Assembly (NCBI GenBank): GCA_016286535.1
Contig: JAEESZ010000007.1
Location: forward strand, 1 to 64,000
Origin: Treponema sp.
GTDB lineage: Bacteria; Spirochaetota; Spirochaetia; Treponematales; Treponemataceae
Length of the DNA stretch: 64,000 nucleotides
Direction: 5' to 3'
Shown here: piece by piece, positions 35,032 through 43,156 of the stretch
How positions within the stretch are numbered: the first letter of the stretch is position 1
Layout: every line of letters starts with the position of its first letter
Notes under the pieces: generated by a model
What the model saw: only the letters and a program-made list of their open reading frames with translations
Database searches by the model: none
What the model was told of the DNA's origin: nothing
Position numbers and translations under genes: made by a program

Positions 35032-35584
35032 TTTCTTCTCCTATTAATTTAACAAGCTGTTCCCTGGCTCTAAAAATTCTTACCTTTACATTACCTTCGG
35101 TAATGCCCAGAACCTTTCCGATTTCTTTGTAATTCAAGTCGCCGTACTCACGAAGCATAAGAACATCCTGAAGATTCTTAGGAAGCTTTTTTAAAGCCTC
35201 TCTTGCTTTTTTTATAGATTCACTTTTAAGCAAGTCAACTTCACCGTTATCAGCTTTTTTGTGACCTTCGTATAAAACTTTCTCGTAAGCCTTGCGTTCC
35301 CTGTCCTTTCTTTTTATATAATTCAACGAGGCATTTTTAACTACACGGATTAACCAGTATTTTGCATCGTTTAAAGAAGGAAAAACAAGTTCTTTTTCGT
35401 TTGCTTTAATTAAAGAATCATGTGCAAGATCTTCTGCGGCTTCTTCATCATTTACAATTCTGTAAGAGATTTTGTAAAGCATTCCCATACATTCGTCATA
35501 AATCTTTTTGAAATCAGCGGGATTTCCTGCATTCAGCGATAAACTTAGTTCTGTCTGACTTTCTTCCACTACCTTAGAAAACAC
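35012..35584 (-). CDS. ECF-type RNA polymerase sigma factor
   Basis: A 190-residue sigma-70 family protein of group 4: region 2 at about 25-95 (YRIVNDEEAAEDLAHDSLIK, then AKYWLIRVVKNASLNYIKR) and region 4 at about 128-185 (LPKNLQDVLMLREYGDLNYKEIG, EGNVKVRIFRAREQL). Regions 1 and 3 are absent. The start is GTG at 35584 with AGGA about 7 bases upstream. It lies 32 bases after cysS, so it may be cotranscribed with it. Target promoters are unknown; I saw no convincing autoregulatory promoter in the short gap. Confidence 0.93.
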   Translation of the reverse strand: MFSKVVEESQTELSLSLNAGNPADFKKIYDECMGMLYKISYRIVNDEEAAEDLAHDSLIKANEKELVFPSLNDAKYWLIRVVKNASLNYIKRKDRERKAYEKVLYEGHKKADNGEVDLLKSESIKKAREALKKLPKNLQDVLMLREYGDLNYKEIGKVLGITEGNVKVRIFRAREQLVKLIGEENVYLPE

Positions 35585-35616
35585 TCTTCTATCCTAAAAG
35601 TTACAAGCGAATAAGC

Positions 35617-37230
35617 TTAATTTCTTTTCCATGCAGGTCCAGTAGGAGTATCAATAATTGTAATTCCTCTTTCTGCAAGCTGATTTCTTATTTCGTCTGC
35701 CCTTGCAAAATTCTTTGCTTTTTTAGCAGCAGTACGTTCCTGAACAAGTGCATTAATTTCTTCTGCCTCAGGGTCTCCCGCATGAGAATCAGAAGTATTA
35801 TCTGATGTATTATTTAAAGAAACCTGCTCTTTTAATAATTTAAATGCATTTTTAATGATATCAAGGCTTAATACCCTGTCCATATAATCAACATTACCAA
35901 GGGCAACTGCTTCGTTACCAGAATTTTTCAAACTGATTTCTTCGTTTAATGCGGCAAGGGCTCTTGGAGTAGAAAGATCATCTTCCAGAGCTACCCTGAA
36001 AGCATCTACACATCTTGCCTCACTTGCAGTTTTTGTATGGTTTTCCGGATTATTATAATAATCCAGGGCTGCCTTATAATTTTCTTCTGTAAGTTCGCTG
36101 ATTCCAAGTTCCTTATAATTCTGCCAGAGTTTTTTCTCGTTGGCAGCCTTAATCAGCTTAGCAACTCTTGCATAAAGAGCAGCACGACCATTCTTAGCAG
36201 AAGCCAGAGCTTCCATACTGAATACAAGCTGCTTTCTGTAGTGACCGCCCAAAAGGAAGAATCTGTAATCAAGAGGTTCAAAGCCCTTATCTTTAAGAGA
36301 AAAACCTTTTTCTGCAGGAAGCGGAGTCTGAAGAGTAATAAAGTGTCCGCTTGACTTACTCATCTTTCCGCCTTCCAGAATAAGGAATTCGTTGTGGAGC
36401 CAGTATTTTACCCATGGACCTTTAGCGCGCTCAGATTCATCAAAACTACCTTCGCTCTGAGCAATTTCATTTGTATGATGAACCGGAATATGGTCAATTC
36501 CGCCGGTATGAATATCAATATGTTTTCCAAGATATTTCATACTCATGGCAGAACATTCAATATGCCAGCCAGGATAACCGCGTCCCCATGGAGAATCCCA
36601 GGTCATAGCCTGATCTTCAAATTTTGATTTTGTAAACCAGAGTACAAAGTCCCCCGGATTACGCTTATTCTGATCAACAACAACAACCTTGCGTTTTCCG
36701 GCTCCTGCCTTAAGTTCCTCTACATTCAGGTTGGCAAGTTTACCGTAATCAGGGTAAGTAGAAATATCAAAATAAAGATTTCCGCCGGCCATATAGGTAT
36801 GACCATTTGCTTCAATCTGCTTTATCAAATCAATCATTTCCTGAATATGATCAGTTGCCTTACAGATTACATCCGGATGGCGAATATTCAGGGCATCAAT
36901 ATCTTTCATAAAAGCATCAGTATAGAATTTTGCAACTTCAAGTACACTCTGATGGCGTTCTTCTGCTGATTTTTTCATTTTGTCATCACCGTCATCGCCA
37001 TCACCAGTTAAATGACCAACATCAGTAATGTTCATTACATGCTTAATTTTATAACCAAGAAAAGAAAGAGACTTATCAAGCACATCAAGAAAAACATAAG
37101 CTCTAAGATTACCTATATGTGCATAGTTGTAAACTGTAGGACCACATCCATAAAAACCAACAAATCCTTCATGAACTGGTTTGAAATCCTCTAATTTACG
37201 ACCCATTGTATTATATAATTTAAGTGCCAT
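35617..37230 (-). CDS. cysS: Cysteinyl-tRNA synthetase
   Basis: Class I synthetase of 537 residues. The HIGH motif is AHIGN within GPTVYNYAHIGNLR, the KMSKS loop is GGKMSKSSG, and zinc ligands appear as the early CGPT Cys, the GWHIECSAM Cys and His nearby. The C-terminal region has an Asn/Ser/Asp-rich insert (NTSDNTSDSH) before the terminal helical domain. The ATG at 37230 is supported by TTGGAG 6 bases upstream and a strong promoter. A longer in-frame start at TTG would use the SD itself as coding sequence. Confidence 0.97.
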   Translation of the reverse strand: MALKLYNTMGRKLEDFKPVHEGFVGFYGCGPTVYNYAHIGNLRAYVFLDVLDKSLSFLGYKIKHVMNITDVGHLTGDGDDGDDKMKKSAEERHQSVLEVAKFYTDAFMKDIDALNIRHPDVICKATDHIQEMIDLIKQIEANGHTYMAGGNLYFDISTYPDYGKLANLNVEELKAGAGKRKVVVVDQNKRNPGDFVLWFTKSKFEDQAMTWDSPWGRGYPGWHIECSAMSMKYLGKHIDIHTGGIDHIPVHHTNEIAQSEGSFDESERAKGPWVKYWLHNEFLILEGGKMSKSSGHFITLQTPLPAEKGFSLKDKGFEPLDYRFFLLGGHYRKQLVFSMEALASAKNGRAALYARVAKLIKAANEKKLWQNYKELGISELTEENYKAALDYYNNPENHTKTASEARCVDAFRVALEDDLSTPRALAALNEEISLKNSGNEAVALGNVDYMDRVLSLDIIKNAFKLLKEQVSLNNTSDNTSDSHAGDPEAEEINALVQERTAAKKAKNFARADEIRNQLAERGITIIDTPTGPAWKRN

Positions 37231-37256
37231 GTAAAACTCCAATATTTGATTAAAAA

Positions 37257-37285
37257 ATTATACAATTTTAAGGGGCTTAGTGCAA
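37257..37285 (-). promoter_or_regulatory. Promoter of cysS
   Basis: Minus strand TTGCAC (37285-37280), a 17-base spacer and perfect TATAAT (37262-37257). Transcription would start near 37250, 20 bases before the start codon. Confidence 0.65.
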
Positions 37286-37291
37286 TGCAAG

Positions 37292-37319
37292 GACCGGAAG
37301 GTATTTTTTATGACCGGTC
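37292..37319. promoter_or_regulatory. GACCGG inverted repeat between divergent cysS and murB promoters
   Basis: GACCGG (37292-37297) and CCGGTC (37314-37319) form an inverted repeat. The right arm is part of the 8-base palindrome GACCGGTC (37312-37319). The element fills the space between the cysS -35 box and the candidate murB -35 box, as an operator for both would. Confidence 0.45.
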
Positions 37320-37326
37320 TAATTAA

Positions 37327-37383
37327 TTGTTATATTAAAAGGGGCATTACTATATTAAAAAGGGTAAAATCACTATAATAAAA
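37327..37383 (+). promoter_or_regulatory. Candidate murB promoter inside a short tandem repeat
   Basis: TTGTTA (37327-37332), 18 bases, TATATT (37351-37356). The stretch also repeats TATATTAAAA at 37331 and 37351 and TATAATAAAA at 37374, about 20-23 bases apart, so each copy offers a -10-like box. The last one would start transcription on the GTG of murB. Confidence 0.4.
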
Positions 37384-37385
37384 TT

Positions 37386-38372
37386 GTGGAAAAATATGAA
37401 CTTTTAATCGAAGCACTCAAAAATTATGATGCTTTTAAAGCAGATATTTTAAAAGATGAGCCCCTCAAAGACAAATGCACTTTTAAGGTAGGCGGCAGGG
37501 CAGCTCTCTTTATAAAACCAATAAATTACTATTCTTTTCAGATTCTTCTTGAACTGCTTTTACAAAATAAATATAAATTCTTTATTTTAGGCGGCGGAAG
37601 TAATGTTGTTCTTCCCGACTATTATGACGGGGTTATTGTTTCCACACAAAATTTTAACGAAATTGATTATTTTGAAGCAGATAATCTGCCCCTGGATTTT
37701 GGACAAATTGAACTTAAAGAAGGCCAGTGTCTTGTTTCCTGCTTCAGCGGAACTTCCATTGCTACAATAGTAAACTTCTGTAAGCAGAACAACATAAGCG
37801 GATTTGAAGAATTTGCAGGCTTACCCGGCTCGGCAGGGGGTGCTGTATATATGAATGCCCGCTGTTTTGATAAATCTATAAGTGATGTTTTATTTGCAAC
37901 AACCTACATGGATTTATCTAAAGACAAAGTAAAGTTACATCACATTCTAAAAAATCCTTCTGACTGGGATTACAAAAAATCCCCCTTCCAGGCCAACGAC
38001 AAATTTATAACCACGGTAACCTTCCTTTTAGAGCAGAAAGGTCCTGAGCAGCATCAGGCTATCTGCGATGCCTGCAAAAGTTACATAAACGAAAGAATAA
38101 GTAAGGGCCACTTCAAATTTCCAAGTGCAGGCTCTGTTTTTAAAAACAACCGTGATTTTGGTCTTCCTTCAGGAAAGATTATTGACCAGGCCGGCCTTAA
38201 AGGCTTTCAGATTGGCGGGGCAAAAATTGCAGACTTTCACGGAAACTTCATTATCAATACAGACAATGCAAGCCAGGATGATATTAAAAAACTGGTTGAA
38301 TATACAAAAAGCGAAGTTCTAAAAAAATTCGGCTATAAGCTGGAAGAAGAAATTATTTTTCTTAATTCTTAA
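37386..38372 (+). CDS. murB: UDP-N-acetylenolpyruvoylglucosamine reductase
   Basis: FAD enzyme that reduces UDP-GlcNAc-enolpyruvate to UDP-MurNAc. The 328-residue protein has the FAD-binding block FFILGGGSNVVL, EEFAGLPGSAGGAVYMNA, the YKKSPF substrate segment, the catalytic Ser250 in AGSVFKNN and the C-terminal GFQIGGAKIADFHGNFIIN block. The start is GTG at 37386 and no SD is within range, so initiation is leaderless or otherwise unusual. It faces away from cysS across a regulatory region. Confidence 0.95.
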   Translation: MEKYELLIEALKNYDAFKADILKDEPLKDKCTFKVGGRAALFIKPINYYSFQILLELLLQNKYKFFILGGGSNVVLPDYYDGVIVSTQNFNEIDYFEADNLPLDFGQIELKEGQCLVSCFSGTSIATIVNFCKQNNISGFEEFAGLPGSAGGAVYMNARCFDKSISDVLFATTYMDLSKDKVKLHHILKNPSDWDYKKSPFQANDKFITTVTFLLEQKGPEQHQAICDACKSYINERISKGHFKFPSAGSVFKNNRDFGLPSGKIIDQAGLKGFQIGGAKIADFHGNFIINTDNASQDDIKKLVEYTKSEVLKKFGYKLEEEIIFLNS

Positions 38373-38376
38373 ATTT

Positions 38377-38437
38377 CCTCCGCGGGAGTTAATCTTACCT
38401 ATGCGGAATTTCTCTTACCTCCGCGGAAGTTTCTCTT
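38377..38437. repeat. Three imperfect 20-21 bp GC-rich tandem repeats after murB
   Basis: Copies at 38377-38397, 38398-38417 and 38418-38437 share the pattern CCTCCGCGGAAGTTTCTCTTA with a few changes. They are followed by CGCGGCGCG. The block is far richer in G and C than its surroundings and holds two CCGCGG palindromes. There is no gene here (38373-38594). Confidence 0.6.
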
Positions 38438-38538
38438 CGCGGCGCGTGCTAACTCTTCTTGCAAGCTCACAAATTTATCTTAGCGCCGACCCCTTCCCCT
38501 CAGCTGTCCTCTTTCTTGCTCACCTCTCCCCACTTACA

Positions 38539-38567
38539 TTGACAAATTTACTTTGTAAATTTATAAT
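38539..38567 (+). promoter_or_regulatory. Consensus promoter with an inverted repeat in its spacer
   Basis: TTGACA (38539-38544), exactly 17 bases, TATAAT (38562-38567): a perfect sigma-70-type promoter for the cNMP-binding regulator. AAATTTAC-TTT-GTAAATTT (38544-38562) is an inverted repeat occupying the spacer, placed where a repressor would block polymerase. Confidence 0.75.
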
Positions 38568-38594
38568 TTTATAAGGACTATAGAGGTAAAAGTT

Positions 38595-39779
38595 TTGTTA
38601 CAATTACAAATTTGCAGATTTCCAAAAGGCTCTTATATAGTTGTCGAAGGAAAATCTGACAGTGATAGATTTTTCATTATTCAACAAGGAACCGTTCAGT
38701 GCTATAAAGGTGAATCTGGAGCAATTGCGCCTGTAGTCCTTGGCCCTGGAGACTTCGTAGGCGTTGTTCCCTGCATGTCGGGTCATCTTCAAATTGAAAC
38801 CGCCATTGCACAAACTGATGTAGTTGCAATTGCAGTTCGCCGCGAACAGTATTCAGATTTAATTGTAAATAACACTCCTGTCGCTCTAAAAATCATTAAA
38901 ACCTTCGCAAATCGCATGCGCGTAATGAACGAGATGCTTACCAAGGCCACCTTGAATGGCGCGGTAGCTGAATCTTATGATCAGATTTTTAAAGTAGCAC
39001 AGTTCTATGAAAATTCAGCTAAATCAGACATTGCAATTTATGCTTACTATCAGTATTTAAAAACAAAACCAACCGGTCCTAACGCAGAAATTGCAAAACA
39101 GAAATTCCTTGAATTAAGAAAAAGAACTCATCCTTCTTATCTTGAACCTTCTCAGGAATCAATCCGTGAATATCAGCAGGATCAGATGATTTTCTCTGAA
39201 TCACAACCTGGTAAAGATATGTTTATCATTCAGTCTGGTGAAGTTGCCATTTCCAAAGTTGTAAACGGCAACGAAGTAACTCTTGCTGTACTTAAAAAAG
39301 GTGATATGTTTGGAGAAATGGCTCTCCTGGAAAATAAATCCCGCTCAGCAAGTGCCATTACCCACAGCGCCTGCCGTCTTATGGTTGTAAACCTTGCCAA
39401 CTTCAATCAGATGGTAACAACTCAGCCACAGATGATTGCCCGCCTTACAACCACCCTTGCCGACCGTCTCTGGTCTATGTACAGACAACTTGACAACGCA
39501 AACATTCCTGACCCTAAGGCTAAGATGATTGATATGCTTTCCCTTCAGTTAGAAAAGCAGAAAGTTCAGTTTGATAACGTTCTCAACAAACAGAAACAGA
39601 CTGAATTCACCCCTCAGGACATCGCAAATATGTGCGGTATTCCTCATAACCAGCAGCCAAAAGCAATTTTCGACTTCCAGCAGGATTCTCACTTTAAGAT
39701 TATTGAAGGCAAGATTTTCATAAAAGATATTGTTGAACTTTCAAAACAGGCAGCCTTTTACAGAAAACAGAAACTCTAG
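38595..39779 (+). CDS. Cyclic-nucleotide-binding regulator with two cNMP domains and a Crp-like C-terminus
   Basis: A 394-residue protein with two cNMP-binding beta rolls, about 5-115 (ending QTDVVAIAVRREQ) and about 165-285 (GDMFGEMALLENKSRSASAIT is the phosphate-binding cassette, with GEMA and RSASA). The first copy lacks the full cassette, so only the second may bind nucleotide. The last 100 residues contain a helical segment and a short winged-helix-like unit (TPQDIANMCGIP). The start is TTG at 38595 with AGAGG 7 bases upstream. It could sense the product of the cyclase encoded at 485-2179, by inference. Confidence 0.85.
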   Translation: MLQLQICRFPKGSYIVVEGKSDSDRFFIIQQGTVQCYKGESGAIAPVVLGPGDFVGVVPCMSGHLQIETAIAQTDVVAIAVRREQYSDLIVNNTPVALKIIKTFANRMRVMNEMLTKATLNGAVAESYDQIFKVAQFYENSAKSDIAIYAYYQYLKTKPTGPNAEIAKQKFLELRKRTHPSYLEPSQESIREYQQDQMIFSESQPGKDMFIIQSGEVAISKVVNGNEVTLAVLKKGDMFGEMALLENKSRSASAITHSACRLMVVNLANFNQMVTTQPQMIARLTTTLADRLWSMYRQLDNANIPDPKAKMIDMLSLQLEKQKVQFDNVLNKQKQTEFTPQDIANMCGIPHNQQPKAIFDFQQDSHFKIIEGKIFIKDIVELSKQAAFYRKQKL

Positions 39780-39839
39780 TCTTTCTTAAAATTTTCTTAA
39801 ATAAATAAAATAAACTCCTTCTCTTAAACTGCCGATATT

Positions 39840-40376
39840 ATGATTATGAAAAAACTATTTGCAGTTTATTTTTTATTTCAGTTTTTTTTACTCTTTGCAG
39901 AAGAACTTCCAAACGGCTTTAAAAAAGTTGAACTTGGCATGTCCTTAAACGAAACAAAAAATCAGCTTTTAAGGGATCCCGAATTCGGCTACCACGGAGA
40001 CAGAGACGTTTCATTGCTCCCGGGTGTAAATAAGGTGCTTATAGAAACAGATGCAAGTGCATATAAATTAAATTTTCTTGACCGCTGCTATTTTCAATTT
40101 TCAGAAGACCGGCTTTATATCATTACAATAAATGTAAACCCGGACAGGATGGATTATTACAGTATTTTTACAACCCTCTGCAATAAATACGGCCAACCGG
40201 ATAAACTGAATCCTCAGGGAGCCAGCTGGACAAATGATTCAGTAACAATGTCGCTTGAAAAACCATTAACCTTAAAATACATTGATAACAAAATATTTGA
40301 TGAATTAAAACAGTATTCAAATATAGAAAAATCGGGAGAAGAAAAAACACGTCAGATGTTTTTGGATGAATTATGA
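39840..40376 (+). CDS. Exported protein of unknown function
   Basis: A 178-residue product with a signal peptide (hydrophobic residues 5-20, cleavage near AEEL). The mature part starts with FKKVELGMSLNETKNQLL, a pattern common in small periplasmic proteins that begin with a LGMS-type motif, then alternates beta strands and polar loops. No catalytic motif is seen. No SD precedes the two possible ATG codons at 39840 and 39846. The stop overlaps the next gene by 4 bp, so the pair is coupled. Confidence 0.75.
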   Translation: MIMKKLFAVYFLFQFFLLFAEELPNGFKKVELGMSLNETKNQLLRDPEFGYHGDRDVSLLPGVNKVLIETDASAYKLNFLDRCYFQFSEDRLYIITINVNPDRMDYYSIFTTLCNKYGQPDKLNPQGASWTNDSVTMSLEKPLTLKYIDNKIFDELKQYSNIEKSGEEKTRQMFLDEL

Positions 40377-40822
40377 TTAAAAGAAAAAGCTTATTAATCG
40401 CATTACTTCTTGTACTTGCATCTTTATTTACAGGCTGTAATAAAAGCAAATTACAGACAACCACAATTACAATTAAAAAGGCAGATGGAAGCACTGCTTA
40501 CGTAAAAGCAGAAATTGCCAGAAAAGAAGAAGAAAGAAACTTTGGTTTTATGGAAAGAAAGGTTATACCTGATGGAACCGGTATGATTTTTATCTTTGAA
40601 CAGGATCAGATTCTATCTTTCTGGATGAAAAACACCCCTCATCCGCTTTCCATTGCTTACATAGATTCAAAAGGAAAAATCAGGAACATTTACGACATGA
40701 CTCCTTACAGCCTTGCTCATATAACCAGCACCTCTTCTGTAAGATATGCACTGGAAGTACCCCAGGGCTGGTTCAAAAAACAGGGAATAAAAGAAGGAGA
40801 TTTCGTTATACTGGATTTCTAA
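40373..40822 (+). CDS. DUF192 lipoprotein
   Basis: A 149-residue lipoprotein: signal ending LFTGC with Cys22 as anchor, then a DUF192 domain (EEERNFGFMERK, GMIFIFEQDQILSFWMKNT, SIAYIDSKGKI, ALEVPQGWFKKQGIKEGD). The family is widespread and its biochemical role unknown. The start ATG overlaps the upstream stop by 4 bp (ATGA). The stop shares bases with that of the convergent TPR gene. Confidence 0.88.
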   Translation: MIKRKSLLIALLLVLASLFTGCNKSKLQTTTITIKKADGSTAYVKAEIARKEEERNFGFMERKVIPDGTGMIFIFEQDQILSFWMKNTPHPLSIAYIDSKGKIRNIYDMTPYSLAHITSTSSVRYALEVPQGWFKKQGIKEGDFVILDF

Positions 40823-41976
40823 TCCTGATCTTTTTCAAGCTTTAAAAGTTCTGCGGCAGCGATTCTATCTTTTGGGTCAAATTCTAGAACTGTAGTAAAG
40901 TAATTTCTTGCTTCCTGCTTATTTCCCTGAGCAAGGGCAAGATAACCAAGATTAGAAATAACCTTTGTACTATCTGGAGCAAGTTCAAGAGCCTTCATTA
41001 AAGCCTTTTTTGCCTCTGTAAAATTTTCTTCCTGAACATAACAAAGGGAAAGTTCATTGTAAGTATCAGAGTTTTTATCTCCGCCTTCGCATTTTAGAGA
41101 TTCCTGGAAGGCCAGTTTAGCTTCTTCAAATTTTTCAATTCTTCTAAGGCCCCAGCCAAGCATAAACCAGGCATTCCAAACCTTAGGATTTTTTGTAATA
41201 AAATCTCTTATTTCTTCAAGTCCTTTTTCTTCCTGTCCAGAAGAAATTAAATCATAGGCATTTCTAAAAGAATCATCATCCATATTCTGATTATTAATAT
41301 TGTTCAGAATTTCCTGAGCTCTTTCCTTTTTATAAACGCCGTTTTCACCCATTTCTTCATCATTAATATCACAGGTTAATGCAAGGTAAGTCTCAAAGGC
41401 ATCTTTTGCCTCTCTATATTTATGCTGTTTAAGATAGAAAAAACCTGAATTAAAGAAAGCATCAGGCATTGCAGGTTCAGCCATCATAGCTTCTTCATAA
41501 TAACTTCTTGCATCATTATCATAAGCATCTGCATCTTCAAAAAGACCGGCATTACGGTAAGAATCTGCCCTCTGGTCTAAAAAGAGTGCCATATTCAAGA
41601 TGATTGCCTTATCTTCAGGATCATAACCGTGCAAAGCTCTGAAAATTTCTTCAGCAAGCTCAAAATCCTCATTCTTTGTTTTAAGGATTGCAGCTTCGCA
41701 AAGCTCTTTTTTAACGTTTGGCTTTACCTGTTTAATTATAGAACGGTAATATTCCAGGTGAGGATTTTTTGAATCATAAGCCATAACTGTTAAAAGACCT
41801 GCTAAAATCTGTTCAGAAGTAATTTCTTCCGGATTAAATGAACCTGCAGATTCGCTGTCTTTAATTTGTACAGGCAGTTTTATACTTGTATCAATTTTAA
41901 AACTTTCGTTGGAAGGAACAAAATTCTGAGGAATTCCAATATAATATATTGATTCTAATGGATTTGAAGGATTCAT
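40819..41976 (-). CDS. Cytoplasmic TPR protein
   Basis: A 385-residue protein without a signal peptide. Several TPR pairs are seen, for example MPDAFFNSGFFYLKQHKYRE, WNAWFMLGWGLRRIEKFEEA, NELSLCYVQEENFTEA and ISNLGYLALAQGNKQEARNY. The N-terminal 60 residues are not repeats. Likely a protein-protein interaction module; it follows the PilZ gene by 8 bases, so the two probably form one c-di-GMP-responsive pair, by inference. Confidence 0.82.
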   Translation of the reverse strand: MNPSNPLESIYYIGIPQNFVPSNESFKIDTSIKLPVQIKDSESAGSFNPEEITSEQILAGLLTVMAYDSKNPHLEYYRSIIKQVKPNVKKELCEAAILKTKNEDFELAEEIFRALHGYDPEDKAIILNMALFLDQRADSYRNAGLFEDADAYDNDARSYYEEAMMAEPAMPDAFFNSGFFYLKQHKYREAKDAFETYLALTCDINDEEMGENGVYKKERAQEILNNINNQNMDDDSFRNAYDLISSGQEEKGLEEIRDFITKNPKVWNAWFMLGWGLRRIEKFEEAKLAFQESLKCEGGDKNSDTYNELSLCYVQEENFTEAKKALMKALELAPDSTKVISNLGYLALAQGNKQEARNYFTTVLEFDPKDRIAAAELLKLEKDQD

Positions 41977-41984
41977 ATTTTACC

Positions 41985-43031
41985 TTATTTAGTTTGAGAT
42001 GATGAAGCCTGTGTATTTGCGGCGGCTTCCTGAGTTTGTGCGGCTGACGCAGTGTTTTTAGCAGCAGAAGTTGATGCAGCTGCAGCTGGTGCAGCAGTTT
42101 TTCCGGCAGTCGCAGCATTGGCAGCGGCCTGAGTCTGAGCAAGTTTAGCTGCAGCTTCTTTACGAATTCTTTCTGCCTCTGCTTCTGCCCTTTCTTTTTT
42201 CTGCTGATTTAAAATTTGATTATCAATTAACTGCTTCTGATAAGATGTAATATATGCATTAATTCTGAACTTATAAGTCATTGGAATTGATTCTTCTATA
42301 AAGTTCACATGACATATTACGATATCTTTTCTTCCCGGCAGGAAATCTGCGGCAACAACAATACCTGGCAGGGCAATTTTTTCTGTTGTATCAAGATACA
42401 TCAGACGCAAATCTACCTGTTTATTAAGTAAGAATTTTGGTACTCCTACCAGCATAAGTTTTGCGCCACCAAAAGATAAATCTTTAATAATACATTTTCT
42501 AGGAACATTTGCTATAAATACATATGTTTCTTCTTTTGGTATCTGAAGTTCGCGTAATGAGTTTTTGTTGATTGCAATTCTTTCTTCACGGCGGTTCTTA
42601 AAGTTTTCGTTAACTTCGATGAATTCGCCTAAACGAGAAATTAATTCGTCTGGCGGACGCTGAGTAAAGTTCAAAGTTACTAAAACGAGATCGTTCGAAC
42701 CGGCATATGGCTGAATCTGAGCTACGTTACAGTTAACAAAGAAGTGGATTAAATCATTATTTAAATCTATAAAGCAAAAACGTAAACTTAAGTTTAAGGA
42801 TTTATTTTTTTGAAGTTGCGTATAAATTCCACTTGAGGTTCCAATTAAAACTTTAGCAAACATTAAAGAAGAAGAATTTATAAGACAAGGCCACTGCCCC
42901 CCGTTACTCTTTAAATAAATTTGACGAGGATCCATTCGCAATGATTTTAAGTTAGCTTTTGTAAATACTATTTCTTTATCCCGATAGTAATCATAATAAC
43001 GAGATATCTGATGGCTGTTTGAAACACTCAT
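41985..43031 (-). CDS. PilZ-domain protein with Ala-rich tail
   Basis: A 348-residue protein. The PilZ domain (about 145-245) has the c-di-GMP contacts RREER (an RxxxR-type motif) and DLSFGGAKL (DxSxxG). The N-terminal 130 residues form another beta-rich module (PilZN/YcgR-like). The last 70 residues are a helical, Gln/Glu/Arg-rich stretch followed by an Ala/Thr/Ser-rich disordered tail. Predicted c-di-GMP receptor in the cytoplasm. Two TATAAA/TATAAT-like boxes precede the gene, but spacing to a -35 is poor. Confidence 0.88.
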   Translation of the reverse strand: MSVSNSHQISRYYDYYRDKEIVFTKANLKSLRMDPRQIYLKSNGGQWPCLINSSSLMFAKVLIGTSSGIYTQLQKNKSLNLSLRFCFIDLNNDLIHFFVNCNVAQIQPYAGSNDLVLVTLNFTQRPPDELISRLGEFIEVNENFKNRREERIAINKNSLRELQIPKEETYVFIANVPRKCIIKDLSFGGAKLMLVGVPKFLLNKQVDLRLMYLDTTEKIALPGIVVAADFLPGRKDIVICHVNFIEESIPMTYKFRINAYITSYQKQLIDNQILNQQKKERAEAEAERIRKEAAAKLAQTQAAANAATAGKTAAPAAAASTSAAKNTASAAQTQEAAANTQASSSQTK

Positions 43032-43096
43032 AAATTATAGTTATTTTATACTAAATTTAATATTCTCTCAATATTTTATATGAAATATATATAAAT

Positions 43097-43128
43097 AAAA
43101 AAAATCCGCCTGACAACTCAGACGGATT
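43097..43128 (-). terminator. Rho-independent terminator ending the ribosomal protein superoperon
   Basis: The minus-strand RNA folds into an 11-bp stem, AAUCCGUCUGA with UCAGGCGGAUU (one G-U pair), loop GUUG, followed by eight U. It lies just beyond the zinc-ribbon gene. Confidence 0.9.
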
Positions 43129-43156
43129 GTTTGCTTATTGTAATTTAATTTATAAA

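Noticed and set aside
35585..35616. Autoregulated ECF promoter before the sigma gene
   Set aside because: Only 32 bases are available and no convincing AAC-type -35 with matching -10 was seen.
43032..43096. Promoter for the PilZ gene (TTGAGA with TATAAA)
   Set aside because: The spacer is 15 bases and the AT-rich context gives many equal matches.
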